This document shows positions 1-6,019 of a stretch of 6,146 nucleotides of DNA, piece by piece. Location of the stretch: the NCBI GenBank assembly GCA_900553315.1, contig USCW01000102.1:1-6146 (forward strand). The letters run 5' to 3'. The DNA is from an uncultured Eubacteriales bacterium (lineage in GTDB: Bacteria; Bacillota; Clostridia; Christensenellales; Aristaeellaceae). The notes under the pieces were generated by a model. It was not told the DNA's origin. It was given only the letters and a program-made list of their open reading frames with translations, and searched no databases. Numbering within the stretch: position 1 is the first letter of the stretch; each line of letters opens with the position of its first letter. Position numbers and translations under genes: made by a program.

Positions 1-120
1 GGAGAGGCGCTTCTCTCAGAGAAGCGGCCTCTCCCCCCAGAAGCTCCCCAGCACATCATCTCTTCGGGAGAGAGCGTGAGGGAGGGTGCTTCTCTTCAGA
101 GAAGCACCCTCCCTCGCAAT
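1..120 (-). repeat. Left copy of a terminal stem-loop repeat module
   Basis: This non-coding module is the inverted counterpart of the one at 6020-6146. Read on the minus strand it starts ATTGCGAGGGAGGG and has three stems. The first is a long stem at 76-117. The middle one is CTCCC/GGGAG, at 44-48 and 66-70 on the plus strand. The outer one lies at 1-34, where GGAGAGG (1-7) pairs with CCTCTCC (28-34) and GCTTCTC (9-15) pairs with GAGAAGC (19-25). The outermost stem sequence matches the right copy almost base for base, including the asymmetric bulge and the 3-nt loop, so the inverted orientation is real and not just a product of palindromy. The copy is cut by the window edge. It probably belongs to a dispersed repeat family of this genome, but that is inference. 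Confidence 0.75.
76..117 (-). terminator. Long GC-rich hairpin after the last permease gene, possible 3' end
   Basis: GGAGGGTGCTTCTCT (81-95) pairs perfectly with AGAGAAGCACCCTCC (98-112). The stem extends by five more pairs, one of them G-U, to 76 and 117. It begins 15 nt after the stop codon of the last gene of the minus-strand transporter set, where a transcript end is expected. There is no U tract after the stem in either direction, so it is not a classical intrinsic terminator. It may instead stabilise the 3' end or simply be part of the repeat module. Confidence 0.35.
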
Positions 121-131
121 CACCTATTCGA

Positions 132-1061
132 TTATCGCTCACTCAACTGTGCGACTTTTTTCTTTTTGGCGTTGGCGCGACAGACGACAAAGACCATCAG
201 CAGAACGGTGCCAATGTAGGGGAAGGTCGAGGTCAGGGTCGAGGGGAAGCCAACGGATTGCAGACGCATTCCCAGCGCGTCAATGAAGCCAAAGAGCAGC
301 GCAGCGAGGAAAACCTTCGGCGGGTTTGAACGACCGAAAATCACACAGGCTACCGCAATAAATCCCCGGGAGGCCGACATATTTTCGCTGAACATCGTCA
401 GGTAGCCCAACGATAGATGCGCACCCGCTAAGCCGCTGAAAACGCCGCAAAGCACGCTGGCCAGATACTTCATCTTCTCCGGACTCTTGCCCGCAGAGCG
501 CAGGGACTGCGGATGCTCACCCGCCGCACGCATCCAGAAGCCCAGCGGCGTGCGATAAATGAAGACCCAGCAGATGTAGATCAGAATCCAGCTGCAATAG
601 ACCAGCAGCGTGTTATTGTTCAGCAGCGGCCCAATCAGCGGAATGCTTTCCAGCCAGTCCACGGAGAGCTTCGGCAGACCCACAATGCCCGGGCCGGAGA
701 ACGCACCCTTTACACCGAAAATCGTCCGCAGCAGGAACACCGTCAGACCACCCGCGAACAGGTTCAGCGCCACACCAATGATGAATTCGTCACTCTTAAA
801 CTTGACCACAAACAGCCCATAGAACAGCCCCAGCAGAATACCCGCCAGAATAGCAAATACCAGCCCCATAGCCCAGCTGGAGCAGAAATAACTGCCCAGC
901 ACCGCCGCAAAAGCGCCCACCAGCATCATGCCGTCCACACCAATGTTCATGATGCCCACATGATCCGTCATCAGACAGCCTAAGCCCGCCAGAATGACCG
1001 GCGTGGCCGTGCGCAGCGTGTTTTGAAACAAGCCGATGTTGAAAATGGTGCTCCAATCCAT
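132..1061 (-). CDS. Nucleoside-type ABC transporter permease (NupQ-like, second permease)
   Basis: This 309-residue integral membrane protein belongs to the BPD_transp_2/LivH-like permease family and would form half of the transport channel with the permease encoded just upstream. Family landmarks are MNIGVDGMMLVGA (38-50), DEFIIGVALNLFA (91-103), the cytoplasmic coupling segment RAAGEHPQSLRSAG (178-191) and MSASRGFIAVACVIFGR (228-244). About eight hydrophobic segments are visible, and the C-terminus is basic (AKKKK, 298-302). The length is close to that of NupQ-type permeases (about 310-320). The ATG at 1061 is preceded by AAAGGAG (1072-1078) at 10 nt. The gene follows the first permease after 25 nt and is the last gene of the set; the stop is TAA. 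No truncation or frameshift is seen. Family assignment is secure, but the nucleoside substrate is inferred from the whole locus. Confidence 0.93.
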   Translation of the reverse strand: MDWSTIFNIGLFQNTLRTATPVILAGLGCLMTDHVGIMNIGVDGMMLVGAFAAVLGSYFCSSWAMGLVFAILAGILLGLFYGLFVVKFKSDEFIIGVALNLFAGGLTVFLLRTIFGVKGAFSGPGIVGLPKLSVDWLESIPLIGPLLNNNTLLVYCSWILIYICWVFIYRTPLGFWMRAAGEHPQSLRSAGKSPEKMKYLASVLCGVFSGLAGAHLSLGYLTMFSENMSASRGFIAVACVIFGRSNPPKVFLAALLFGFIDALGMRLQSVGFPSTLTSTFPYIGTVLLMVFVVCRANAKKKKVAQLSER

Positions 1062-1086
1062 CAGTCATTCGCTCCTTTCGTCAGGG

Positions 1087-2142
1087 TCAGCGCAGCCTTC
1101 CGCCGCGCGCGCGGGCCGCGATGCTGGCTGTGATGCCCTGCTCCGCCGCCATAAAGAAAATGATGATGGACTGCACAATGATAATCAGCTCGCTGGAAAT
1201 GCCTACCTTGGACTCCATGGCCGTGCCGCCCACCTTCAGCGCACCGAAGAATAAGCTCATCAGGATAATGCCCAGCGGCTTGTAGCGCATAATCATCGCC
1301 ACCAGCATTCCGTCAAAGTAGAATTCGTTGGACACGCTCTCCACAAAGCGCTTATGCAGACCAAAAATCTCAAACATGCCCACCAGACCGCAGATCGCGC
1401 CGGAGGCCACCATGCTCCACACCGCCAGCTTGCCGGCCTTGATGCCGCTGAAGCGGGCAAAGCGTTCGTTCTGGCCTGTCAGCTTCATTTCAAAGCCCGC
1501 CGTGGTCTTGGTCATCACATACCAGACCAGCAGCGCGATCACCGCCGCATAGAAAATGCTCTCCGTCAGATTGGAAAGCTTGATGAGCCGTCCGAACATG
1601 AAGGAGGGATCGACAGCATCCGTGCCCGCCGAAATGCCCTTGTCCGTCGTCTTAAGCGGGCCGTTTGCCAGATAGGAGCAGAAGTAAATGGCGGCGGAGT
1701 TCATCATAATGGTGGTGATGACCTCATTCACCTTCAGCTTAACCTTCAGCACAGCGGGAATCCACGCGTACAGGCCGCCCGCCAGCATGGCCGCCAGCAG
1801 ACAGAGCGGCACGCCGATCCACGCGGGCACGCCCGCTAAACGCGAACCCACATAGGCGGAGGCAATCGCGCCCAGATAGAGCTGACCCTCGCCGCCCACG
1901 TTGAAAATGCCCGCCTGTGCGGCGACCGCCGTAGCCAGACCCGTCAGACACAGCGTAGCGGACTTCGCCAGCGTGTTGCCAATGCCGCGAGGTGAGCCGA
2001 ATGCGCCGGTGATCAGCGCACCGTAGCCCTCCAGCGGATCATGTCCTGTTGCCGCCATCAACACGCCGCCCAGCACCAGCGCCAGCAGTACGCTGACCGT
2101 CAGGGAGAGCAGGTATTGCAGGCGTTCCTTGCGCTTGTTCAT
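1087..2142 (-). CDS. Nucleoside-type ABC transporter permease (NupP-like, first permease)
   Basis: This 351-residue membrane protein of the BPD_transp_2 family is the larger of the two permeases that pair into the channel of a BMP-type importer. It has a short basic N-terminus (MNKRKER) followed by a first membrane helix at about 10-31, then further hydrophobic segments at roughly 62-78, 88-130, 140-158, 194-211, 238-260, 276-302 and 317-334. Family landmarks are FNVGGEGQ (80-87), KVNEVITTIMMN (137-148), GQNERFARFSGI (223-234; the cytoplasmic loop that contacts the ATPase) and FDGMLVAMI (276-284). Its ATG overlaps the ATPase stop as ATGA, with AAGGAGG (2150-2156) 7 nt upstream, so translational coupling is likely. 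Length fits NupP-type proteins (about 350). The gene is intact. Confidence 0.93.
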   Translation of the reverse strand: MNKRKERLQYLLSLTVSVLLALVLGGVLMAATGHDPLEGYGALITGAFGSPRGIGNTLAKSATLCLTGLATAVAAQAGIFNVGGEGQLYLGAIASAYVGSRLAGVPAWIGVPLCLLAAMLAGGLYAWIPAVLKVKLKVNEVITTIMMNSAAIYFCSYLANGPLKTTDKGISAGTDAVDPSFMFGRLIKLSNLTESIFYAAVIALLVWYVMTKTTAGFEMKLTGQNERFARFSGIKAGKLAVWSMVASGAICGLVGMFEIFGLHKRFVESVSNEFYFDGMLVAMIMRYKPLGIILMSLFFGALKVGGTAMESKVGISSELIIIVQSIIIFFMAAEQGITASIAARARGGRLR

Positions 2143-3680
2143 GCGTTTTCCTCCTTCCGACCGCCGGTCATGTAGTAGCTGATCTCCTGCTTGCCGATCG
2201 CACCTGCGGCGAATTCGCCGGTGATCTTGCCCTCATAAATGGTCACCAGCCGGTCGGACAGGCGGAACAGCTCATCCAGATCGGCGCTGACCAGCAGGAT
2301 GGCGCAGCCCTCGTTGCGCTTCTTCATGATCTGCTGATGAATGAAGTCCATCGCGCCGATGTCCACGCCGCGGGTGGGCTGGGAGATAATCAGCACAGGG
2401 GTATCAAAGGAGAATTCCCGGGCCACCACAACCTTCTGCATGTTGCCGCCGGAGAGAGACCCCACCGCCGTGTCCACTCCTGCGCCGCGAATGTCGTATT
2501 CATCAAAGATTTCCCGGGCATAGCTGCGGATGGCGCGCCTTTTCAGGTGAATTTTCGCAATGGAGAAGCGCGGAAGCTTCTCCTTGCCCACGATCAGATT
2601 ATCGGTAATGTCTGCCGGGGCGGAAACGCCCGTGGCCAAACGATCCTCGGGCACATGCGCCAATCCCAGCGCACGCACCTGACCGGGGTTCATACCGCGC
2701 ACAGAGGTTCCCATGACCTTTACATCGCCGCCGCGCAGGGGGCGCATTCCGGTAATGGCCTCGATCAGCTCGCTCTGACCGTTGCCCTCAATGCCCGCAA
2801 TGCCCAGAATCTCCCCTCGGCGCACCGTCAGAGACACATCCCGAACCGCGGGCAGTCCGCGGTTATCCAGCACTTGCAGGTGATCGACCTCCACAGCGAC
2901 GCTGTTTTCCGCCACGGGCTCGCGCTCCAGCGCGTCCAGCAGCACGTCCTTGCCAACCATCATGGAGGCCAGAATGCGCTCGTTCACGTCCTTCGTTTCC
3001 GCAACACCCACTAATTCGCCCTTGCGCATCACGCCCACGCGGTCGGAGATTGCCATGACCTCGTACAGCTTGTGGGTGATGATGATGATGGTCATCTGCT
3101 TTTCCTGCACAATGCGGCGAATGACGGCAAAAAGCTCGTCCGTCTCCTGCGGGGTCAGCACCGCCGTAGGCTCGTCAAGGATCAGCACGTCTGCGCCGCG
3201 ATGCAGGGTCTTCAAAATCTCCACGCGCTGTTGAAGACCCACGCTGATCTCCGCCACAGTGTCGTTGGGATTGACCTGCAAGCCGTATTCCTTTACCAGC
3301 TCCTCGGTAATGGAAACGGCCTTTTTGAAGTCATAGAAGAGCTTGTGCCGACAGGGCTCGTTGCTCAGCACGATGTTCTGCGCCACGGTAAAGGAGGGCA
3401 CCAGCATAAAGTGCTGATGCACCATGCCGACGCCGCTGGCAATGGCGCTGCTGGGGCTGAAATGCGTAATTTCCTGCCCCTTGACAAAGACCTTGCCGCT
3501 AGTGGGTGTATTCAGGCCGTAAAGAATGTTCATCAGGGTGGACTTTCCCGCACCGTTTTCGCCCACAAGCGCAAACACCTCGCCCTTGCGGATGTCAAGA
3601 GACACGTCATGATTCGCCAGCACGCCGGGAAACTGCATGGAAACATGCTGGAAGGAAACGATGGTTTCGCCCTGTGCCAA
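2139..3680 (-). CDS. Double-domain ABC ATPase of a BMP-type nucleoside importer (NupO-like)
   Basis: This 513-residue cytoplasmic protein has two fused nucleotide-binding domains and would energise the two permeases. Domain 1 has Walker A GENGAGKST (40-48), Q-loop Q89, the signature variant ISVGLQQ (145-151), Walker B VLILDE (165-170, catalytic E170) and switch H203. Domain 2 is degenerate in the family's usual way: its P-loop reads GIEGNGQSEL (296-305) without the lysine, the signature LSGGNMQK (409-416) is good, Walker B ends in ISQPTRGVD with Q in place of the catalytic E, and the switch histidine is lost (SADLDE). The start chosen is TTG at 3680, with GTGAGG (3689-3694) 8 nt upstream. It gives the family length of about 510 and keeps the first beta strand. 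The in-frame ATG at 3815 lies upstream of a terminator and a promoter, so it cannot be used by that promoter. The stop overlaps the next gene by 4 nt. Confidence 0.93.
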   Translation of the reverse strand: MAQGETIVSFQHVSMQFPGVLANHDVSLDIRKGEVFALVGENGAGKSTLMNILYGLNTPTSGKVFVKGQEITHFSPSSAIASGVGMVHQHFMLVPSFTVAQNIVLSNEPCRHKLFYDFKKAVSITEELVKEYGLQVNPNDTVAEISVGLQQRVEILKTLHRGADVLILDEPTAVLTPQETDELFAVIRRIVQEKQMTIIIITHKLYEVMAISDRVGVMRKGELVGVAETKDVNERILASMMVGKDVLLDALEREPVAENSVAVEVDHLQVLDNRGLPAVRDVSLTVRRGEILGIAGIEGNGQSELIEAITGMRPLRGGDVKVMGTSVRGMNPGQVRALGLAHVPEDRLATGVSAPADITDNLIVGKEKLPRFSIAKIHLKRRAIRSYAREIFDEYDIRGAGVDTAVGSLSGGNMQKVVVAREFSFDTPVLIISQPTRGVDIGAMDFIHQQIMKKRNEGCAILLVSADLDELFRLSDRLVTIYEGKITGEFAAGAIGKQEISYYMTGGRKEENA

Positions 3681-3743
3681 GTGGATCGCCTCACTTCTGC
3701 TAAGGTGATGGATAAAATTTTCCCGTACAATTAGGTACTCTCT

Positions 3744-3772
3744 ATTATAGAATAGAAAAAAGCGGCACGCAA
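3744..3772 (-). promoter_or_regulatory. Promoter for the ATPase-permease genes
   Basis: On the minus strand there is a perfect -10 hexamer TATAAT (3744-3749) and a -35-like TTGCGT (3767-3772), separated by exactly 17 nt. A start site near 3737 would leave a leader of about 57 nt before the TTG start. The -35 sits inside the descending arm of the terminator at 3756-3796, so the end of one transcript and the start of the next share the same bases. This is a sequence match to sigma-A consensus only; activity is inferred. Confidence 0.65.
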
Positions 3773-3796
3773 CTGTTTTTTTCAGCCGCGTGCCGC
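3756..3796 (-). terminator. Strong intrinsic terminator between binding protein and ATPase
   Basis: Read on the minus strand, GCGGCACGC (3796-3788) pairs perfectly with GCGTGCCGC (3770-3762). The inner GGCTG pairs with CAGTT through two G-U pairs, giving a 14-bp stem around an A7 loop, followed directly by six U (3761-3756). It lies in the direction of the transporter genes, after the binding-protein gene and before the ATPase. It should end or sharply reduce read-through from the binding-protein promoter. No U tract follows the stem on the plus strand, so it acts in one direction. Confidence 0.88.
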
Positions 3797-3810
3797 CGGG
3801 AAAATCTTTA

Positions 3811-3970
3811 GGCAATACCGCACAAATGAGTTGGTGCGGAGGCGAATGAATTTTTCGTCAGATGCAATGGCAGATTTTGAAGGTTTACTGGAGGTAAATC
3901 GAAAAATCTGCAAGCAGCAGATGGCGGAAAAGGCATCGCCTACGCTGCCAACGAATTGTGCGGTAGTGCC
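3811..3970. mobile_element. MITE-like 160-bp palindromic element with TTTA duplications
   Basis: The ends GGCAATACCGCACAA (3811-3825) and TTGTGCGGTAGTGCC (3956-3970) are inverted repeats matching at 14 of 15 positions. Similarity continues inward with small gaps (ATGAGTTGG against the complement of CCAACGAAT), so nearly the whole element is one imperfect palindrome. The apex is a hairpin at 3870-3911: GCAGATTTT/AAAATCTGC, then GGTTTAC/GTAAATC around the loop TGGAG. TTTA flanks both sides (3807-3810 and 3971-3974), as a 4-bp target duplication would. There is no transposase gene inside, and any translation product is a shadow. The element sits between the binding-protein stop and the terminator. 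A non-autonomous transposon is the best reading, and the parent transposase is unknown. Confidence 0.72.
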
Positions 3971-3982
3971 TTTAGCTGTCAG

Positions 3983-3998
3983 CTCCCGCTGTGGGGAG
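3983..3998 (-). other. Small hairpin just after the binding-protein stop codon
   Basis: CTCCC (3983-3987) pairs with GGGAG (3994-3998) around a 6-nt loop, 8 nt past the TAA stop of the minus-strand binding-protein gene. No U tract follows. It may protect the 3' end of the binding-protein mRNA or be a weak terminator remnant, now separated from the strong terminator by the MITE-like element. Confidence 0.4.
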
Positions 3999-4006
3999 TA
4001 TCGTGC

Positions 4007-5005
4007 TTACTCCGCCAGATTGCGGACGGTGGGCACTTCGATCTCACCGCTGATGATCTTGGTCTTGATGTCTTCCACTTCGGCCTTCAGCTCGTCGGAG
4101 ACCTGCTGGGTCATGGTATCGTCGCCGTACACCACATCAATGTAGCCGGTGGACATATCCGCCGTCCAGACGGTGCCGCCCGCAAAGTAGGTATCCATAT
4201 CGGACACGGTGTCATAGATGGACTTGCCCACCTGCTTCACCATGGAGCAGATGATGACGTCGGGGTTGATGTACTTCTGGTCGCCGTCCACGCCGATGGC
4301 ATAGTTGCCGGTTTCAGCAGCCGCCTCGAACACGCCCTCACCGGTCTTGCCGGCCACCTGATACACGATGTCGCAGCCCAGACCGTACAGCGCCAGCGCA
4401 CACTCCTTGCCCTTCGCCGGGTCTTCAAAATCGTTGGCGTACTGCACCTCGACCGCGCAGTCGGGGTTGGCGTACTTCGCGCCCGCTTCGTAACCCACGA
4501 TGAAGTCGTTGATGGTCTCGCTGTCCTGACCGCCCACAACGCCTACCTTGCCGGTCTTGCTCAGCTTACCGGCGATGTAGCCCACGAGGAAGGAGCCCTC
4601 GTTCTGGGCGTACACGATGGACATTTCGTTGTCCAGGCTGCCGTTCATCACGTTGTCGATGAACAGGAACTGCTTCTCGGGCAGCTCTGCAGCGACCGTA
4701 GGCAGCGCCTCGGCAAACTGCCAGCCCACCGCAGCGATCACGTCGCAGACCTCAGCCGCGTCGATCAGGCTGCTCTCGTACAGGGAAGCGTCCTCACGGC
4801 ACTCGATCACCTTGATATCGGTGCCGTAATCAGCCTTCAGCTTTTCAATGCCTTCATTGGCAGAGTCATAGAAAGAACGGTCGCCCAGCGTGCCAGCCAC
4901 CACGATGCAGATGGACGGGGTCTTCTTTTCCTCGGCCATTGCGGGCAGCGCCAACATGGTCACACACAGGGCCAGGGTCAGCAGTACCGCCAGGAACTTT
5001 TTCAT
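4007..5005 (-). CDS. BMP/PnrA-family nucleoside-binding protein of an ABC importer
   Basis: This 332-residue extracytoplasmic receptor would capture a nucleoside and deliver it to the permeases encoded downstream. It has a Sec signal peptide: MKK, a hydrophobic core at 4-20, then a likely type I site after AMA (22-24). Family landmarks are LGDRSFYDSANEG (40-52, comparable to the DGKTFNQSAWEG-like segment of PnrA), GYIAGKLSKTGKVGVVGG (142-159), NDFIVGYEAGAKY (166-178), AGKTGEGVFEAA (218-229), IGVDGDQ (237-243) and SMVKQV (254-259). The ATG at 5005 is chosen because AGGAGG (5014-5019) lies 8 nt upstream and the signal peptide starts there; a longer frame to 5107 adds an uncharged-poor leader with no family match. 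The only cysteine in the signal region (C14) has Leu before it, so no proper lipobox is seen. Substrate within the family is not determined. Confidence 0.93.
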   Translation of the reverse strand: MKKFLAVLLTLALCVTMLALPAMAEEKKTPSICIVVAGTLGDRSFYDSANEGIEKLKADYGTDIKVIECREDASLYESSLIDAAEVCDVIAAVGWQFAEALPTVAAELPEKQFLFIDNVMNGSLDNEMSIVYAQNEGSFLVGYIAGKLSKTGKVGVVGGQDSETINDFIVGYEAGAKYANPDCAVEVQYANDFEDPAKGKECALALYGLGCDIVYQVAGKTGEGVFEAAAETGNYAIGVDGDQKYINPDVIICSMVKQVGKSIYDTVSDMDTYFAGGTVWTADMSTGYIDVVYGDDTMTQQVSDELKAEVEDIKTKIISGEIEVPTVRNLAE

Positions 5006-5135
5006 AGGTTGTCCCTCCTGATTCATTTCACCGCAGATGCGGCGTTCTAAGTAAATGAATTTGATTTTTATACAAGGGAATCCTGCTTGCGGGGCGAAGA
5101 AATACATGGAAAATTTGCAAAAGGAGGCTGTTCAA
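5006..5135. promoter_or_regulatory. Divergent regulatory region between binding protein and flavoprotein gene
   Basis: This 130-bp spacer must hold the promoters of two genes that point away from each other. Its centre (about 5046-5076) is AT-rich and contains TATAAA on the minus strand (5067-5072) and TATACA on the plus strand (5069-5074). Neither has a convincing -35 at 16-18 nt, so no promoter is assigned firmly. A nested inverted repeat occupies 5021-5060. I saw no purine-riboswitch core in either direction. Confidence 0.45.
5021..5060 (-). promoter_or_regulatory. Nested inverted repeat in the binding-protein leader
   Basis: ATTCATTT (5021-5028) and AAATGAAT (5053-5060) are perfect 8-bp inverted repeats. 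Between them is a second palindrome, CCGCA-GA-TGCGG (5031-5042). On the minus-strand transcript the outer stem ends one base before the AGGAGG of the binding-protein gene (5014-5019), so the structure could affect ribosome access. As DNA, it could also be a protein-binding site. Function is not known. Confidence 0.4.
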
Positions 5136-5750
5136 GTGCAGCTGTTATTTGTAAATGCCTGTATGCGCGGGCCGGTGCTTTCCCGGACGCACGCCCTCTG
5201 CCGCGCCTTTATGACTGCGGCCCGGGAAGAGGCTCCCGGCCTGACGATCCTTGAGCATGATTTAACGCGGATGAATCTGCGCCCCATAGACGCGGACACG
5301 CTGCCCTTTAAAGAAGCGCTTGCGGATGAGCGTGACTGGGAAGCGCCGCTGCTTCGCCCCGCGCTGGAGTTCGCCCAATCGGATGCGGTGCTGATCGGTG
5401 CGCCGTACTGGGACTTGTCCTTTCCGTCCACGCTGAAAATCTGGGTGGAACACATGTATGTACGCAACCTGACCTTCCGCTACGAGGACGGCAAGCCCAT
5501 CGGTTTAGCGCAGGGAAAAAAGGCCTACTATTTATCCACAGCCGGCAGTCCGATTGGGGAAAACGACTGGGGAGCAGGCTACATGAAGGCTGTGCTGAAC
5601 CTGCTGGGCATCCCCGAGTTCACGTCCATCCGTGCCGAGGGCATCGACATAGACGGCTGGGACAAGGAAAAAATTCTCCGCGAGGCGGAGCAGAAGGCCG
5701 TCGAGGCTGGTCGCAGTCTCGGCAGATGGGCAAAATCAGTAAACGAATAA
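5136..5750 (+). CDS. Flavodoxin-fold NAD(P)H oxidoreductase (AzoR/AcpD-like)
   Basis: This 204-residue cytoplasmic flavoprotein belongs to the Flavodoxin_2 family, which includes FMN-dependent NADH:quinone/azo reductases and related NAD(P)H dehydrogenases. Visible features are the first beta strand QLLFVNA (2-8) leading to an S/T-rich phosphate-binding loop (about 10-19, with SRTHAL at 16-21), the conserved core APYWDLSFPSTLKIWVEH (89-106), FRYEDGKPIGLAQGKKAYYL (114-133), a glycine loop STAGSPIG (134-141) that would contact the flavin, and YMKAVLNLLGI (149-159). The GTG at 5136 is chosen over the in-frame ATGs at 5055 and 5106 because AAGGAGG (5121-5127) is 8 nt upstream and the family's first strand starts right after it. 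It runs divergently from the transporter and looks functionally independent. The electron acceptor cannot be told. Confidence 0.88.
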   Translation: MQLLFVNACMRGPVLSRTHALCRAFMTAAREEAPGLTILEHDLTRMNLRPIDADTLPFKEALADERDWEAPLLRPALEFAQSDAVLIGAPYWDLSFPSTLKIWVEHMYVRNLTFRYEDGKPIGLAQGKKAYYLSTAGSPIGENDWGAGYMKAVLNLLGIPEFTSIRAEGIDIDGWDKEKILREAEQKAVEAGRSLGRWAKSVNE

Positions 5751-5773
5751 TTCGGTACAAAAGTCGACCAGAT

Positions 5774-5792
5774 TCGTCTGTTTAACAGACGA
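5774..5792 (+). other. Short stem-loop after the flavoprotein gene
   Basis: CGTCTG (5775-5780) pairs perfectly with CAGACG (5786-5791) around TTTAA, with one more T-A pair outside, 23 nt after the TAA stop. No U tract follows. It could mark the 3' end of the flavoprotein mRNA, but it is not a standard intrinsic terminator. Confidence 0.4.
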
Positions 5793-5795
5793 TCA

Positions 5796-5849
5796 CCCAA
5801 ATGTTCATGATTGTAACATTGAAACGCCCCAAATGTTCATGATTTGAAC
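5796..5849 (+). promoter_or_regulatory. Tandem operator-like palindromes, 32 bp apart
   Basis: The 17-mer CCCAAATGTTCATGATT occurs twice, at 5796-5812 and 5828-5844. The first lies in a palindrome with AATGTT (5800-5805) and AACATT (5815-5820). The second lies in one with GTTCA (5835-5839) and TGAAC (5845-5849). The 32-bp offset is about three helical turns, so bound dimers would face the same side. The second site ends directly at the -35 of the promoter-like sequence downstream, as a repressor site would. The regulator is unknown, and none is encoded in the window. Confidence 0.5.
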
Positions 5850-5878
5850 GTGACTTTTCTCCTTCTTGACGCTACAAT
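5850..5878 (+). promoter_or_regulatory. Promoter-like sequence downstream of the tandem palindromes
   Basis: GTGACT (5850-5855, four of six -35 positions) and TACAAT (5873-5878, five of six -10 positions) are separated by 17 nt. A start near 5885 would produce an RNA beginning just before the structured segment at 5899-5987. An alternative pairing using TTGACG (5866-5871) has only a weak -10. No conventional gene follows. Confidence 0.45.
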
Positions 5879-5898
5879 AAAGCCAATCTAAGAAACGT

Positions 5899-5987
5899 CG
5901 ACGAGAGGGAAAGGAGTTATGAGGGTGGGTTCCGCAGCACTTCTAGGTTGGGAATCTCGTCGTCCATCGCACGCTGCGAAGCGATGA
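5899..5987 (+). other. Structured segment with a possible 20-codon reading frame
   Basis: CGACGAGA (5899-5906) and TCTCGTCG (5955-5962) form a perfect 8-bp inverted repeat, followed by a second stem CATCGC (5965-5970) with GCGATG (5981-5986). Inside the first loop is AAAGGAG (5910-5916), and 8 nt beyond GGAG a GTG at 5925 opens a frame of 20 codons ending at TGA 5985-5987. The ATG at 5919 in the same frame is only 2 nt from GGAG. It could be a structured leader, a small RNA, a leader peptide or the remains of a regulated gene start. Nothing matches a family I recognise. Confidence 0.25.
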
Positions 5988-6019
5988 TAAATGATTGAAT
6001 GCGTGAATGAGTGATTATG

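Noticed and set aside
2139..3000. Loss of catalytic residues in the second nucleotide-binding domain, as if damaged
   Set aside because: The missing P-loop lysine, E-to-Q change and lost switch histidine are normal for the second domain of NupO/RbsA-type ATPases; the gene is intact.
2337..3734. Several plus-strand frames opposite the ATPase gene
   Set aside because: They are antisense shadows of a well-supported ABC ATPase and show no coding signals of their own.
3681..3815. An N-terminal extension of the ATPase to ATG 3815
   Set aside because: It would require translation through the intrinsic terminator and the promoter, has no family match, and makes the protein about 45 residues too long.
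3831..4145. A 104-codon plus-strand frame across the MITE-like element
   Set aside because: Most of it lies in the palindromic element and then runs antisense into the binding-protein gene. It has no ribosome site or recognisable domain, so I treat it as spurious translation of repeat DNA.
3956..5050. A 364-codon open frame on the plus strand opposite the binding-protein gene
   Set aside because: It is fully antisense to a gene with a signal peptide and clear family motifs. Its His/Val/Ala/Gly-rich product looks like a frame shadow, and there is no ribosome site.
5006..5135. A purine-type riboswitch ahead of the nucleoside-binding protein
   Set aside because: Such control is plausible for this transporter type, but I cannot see the conserved aptamer core in the leader, only a nested inverted repeat.
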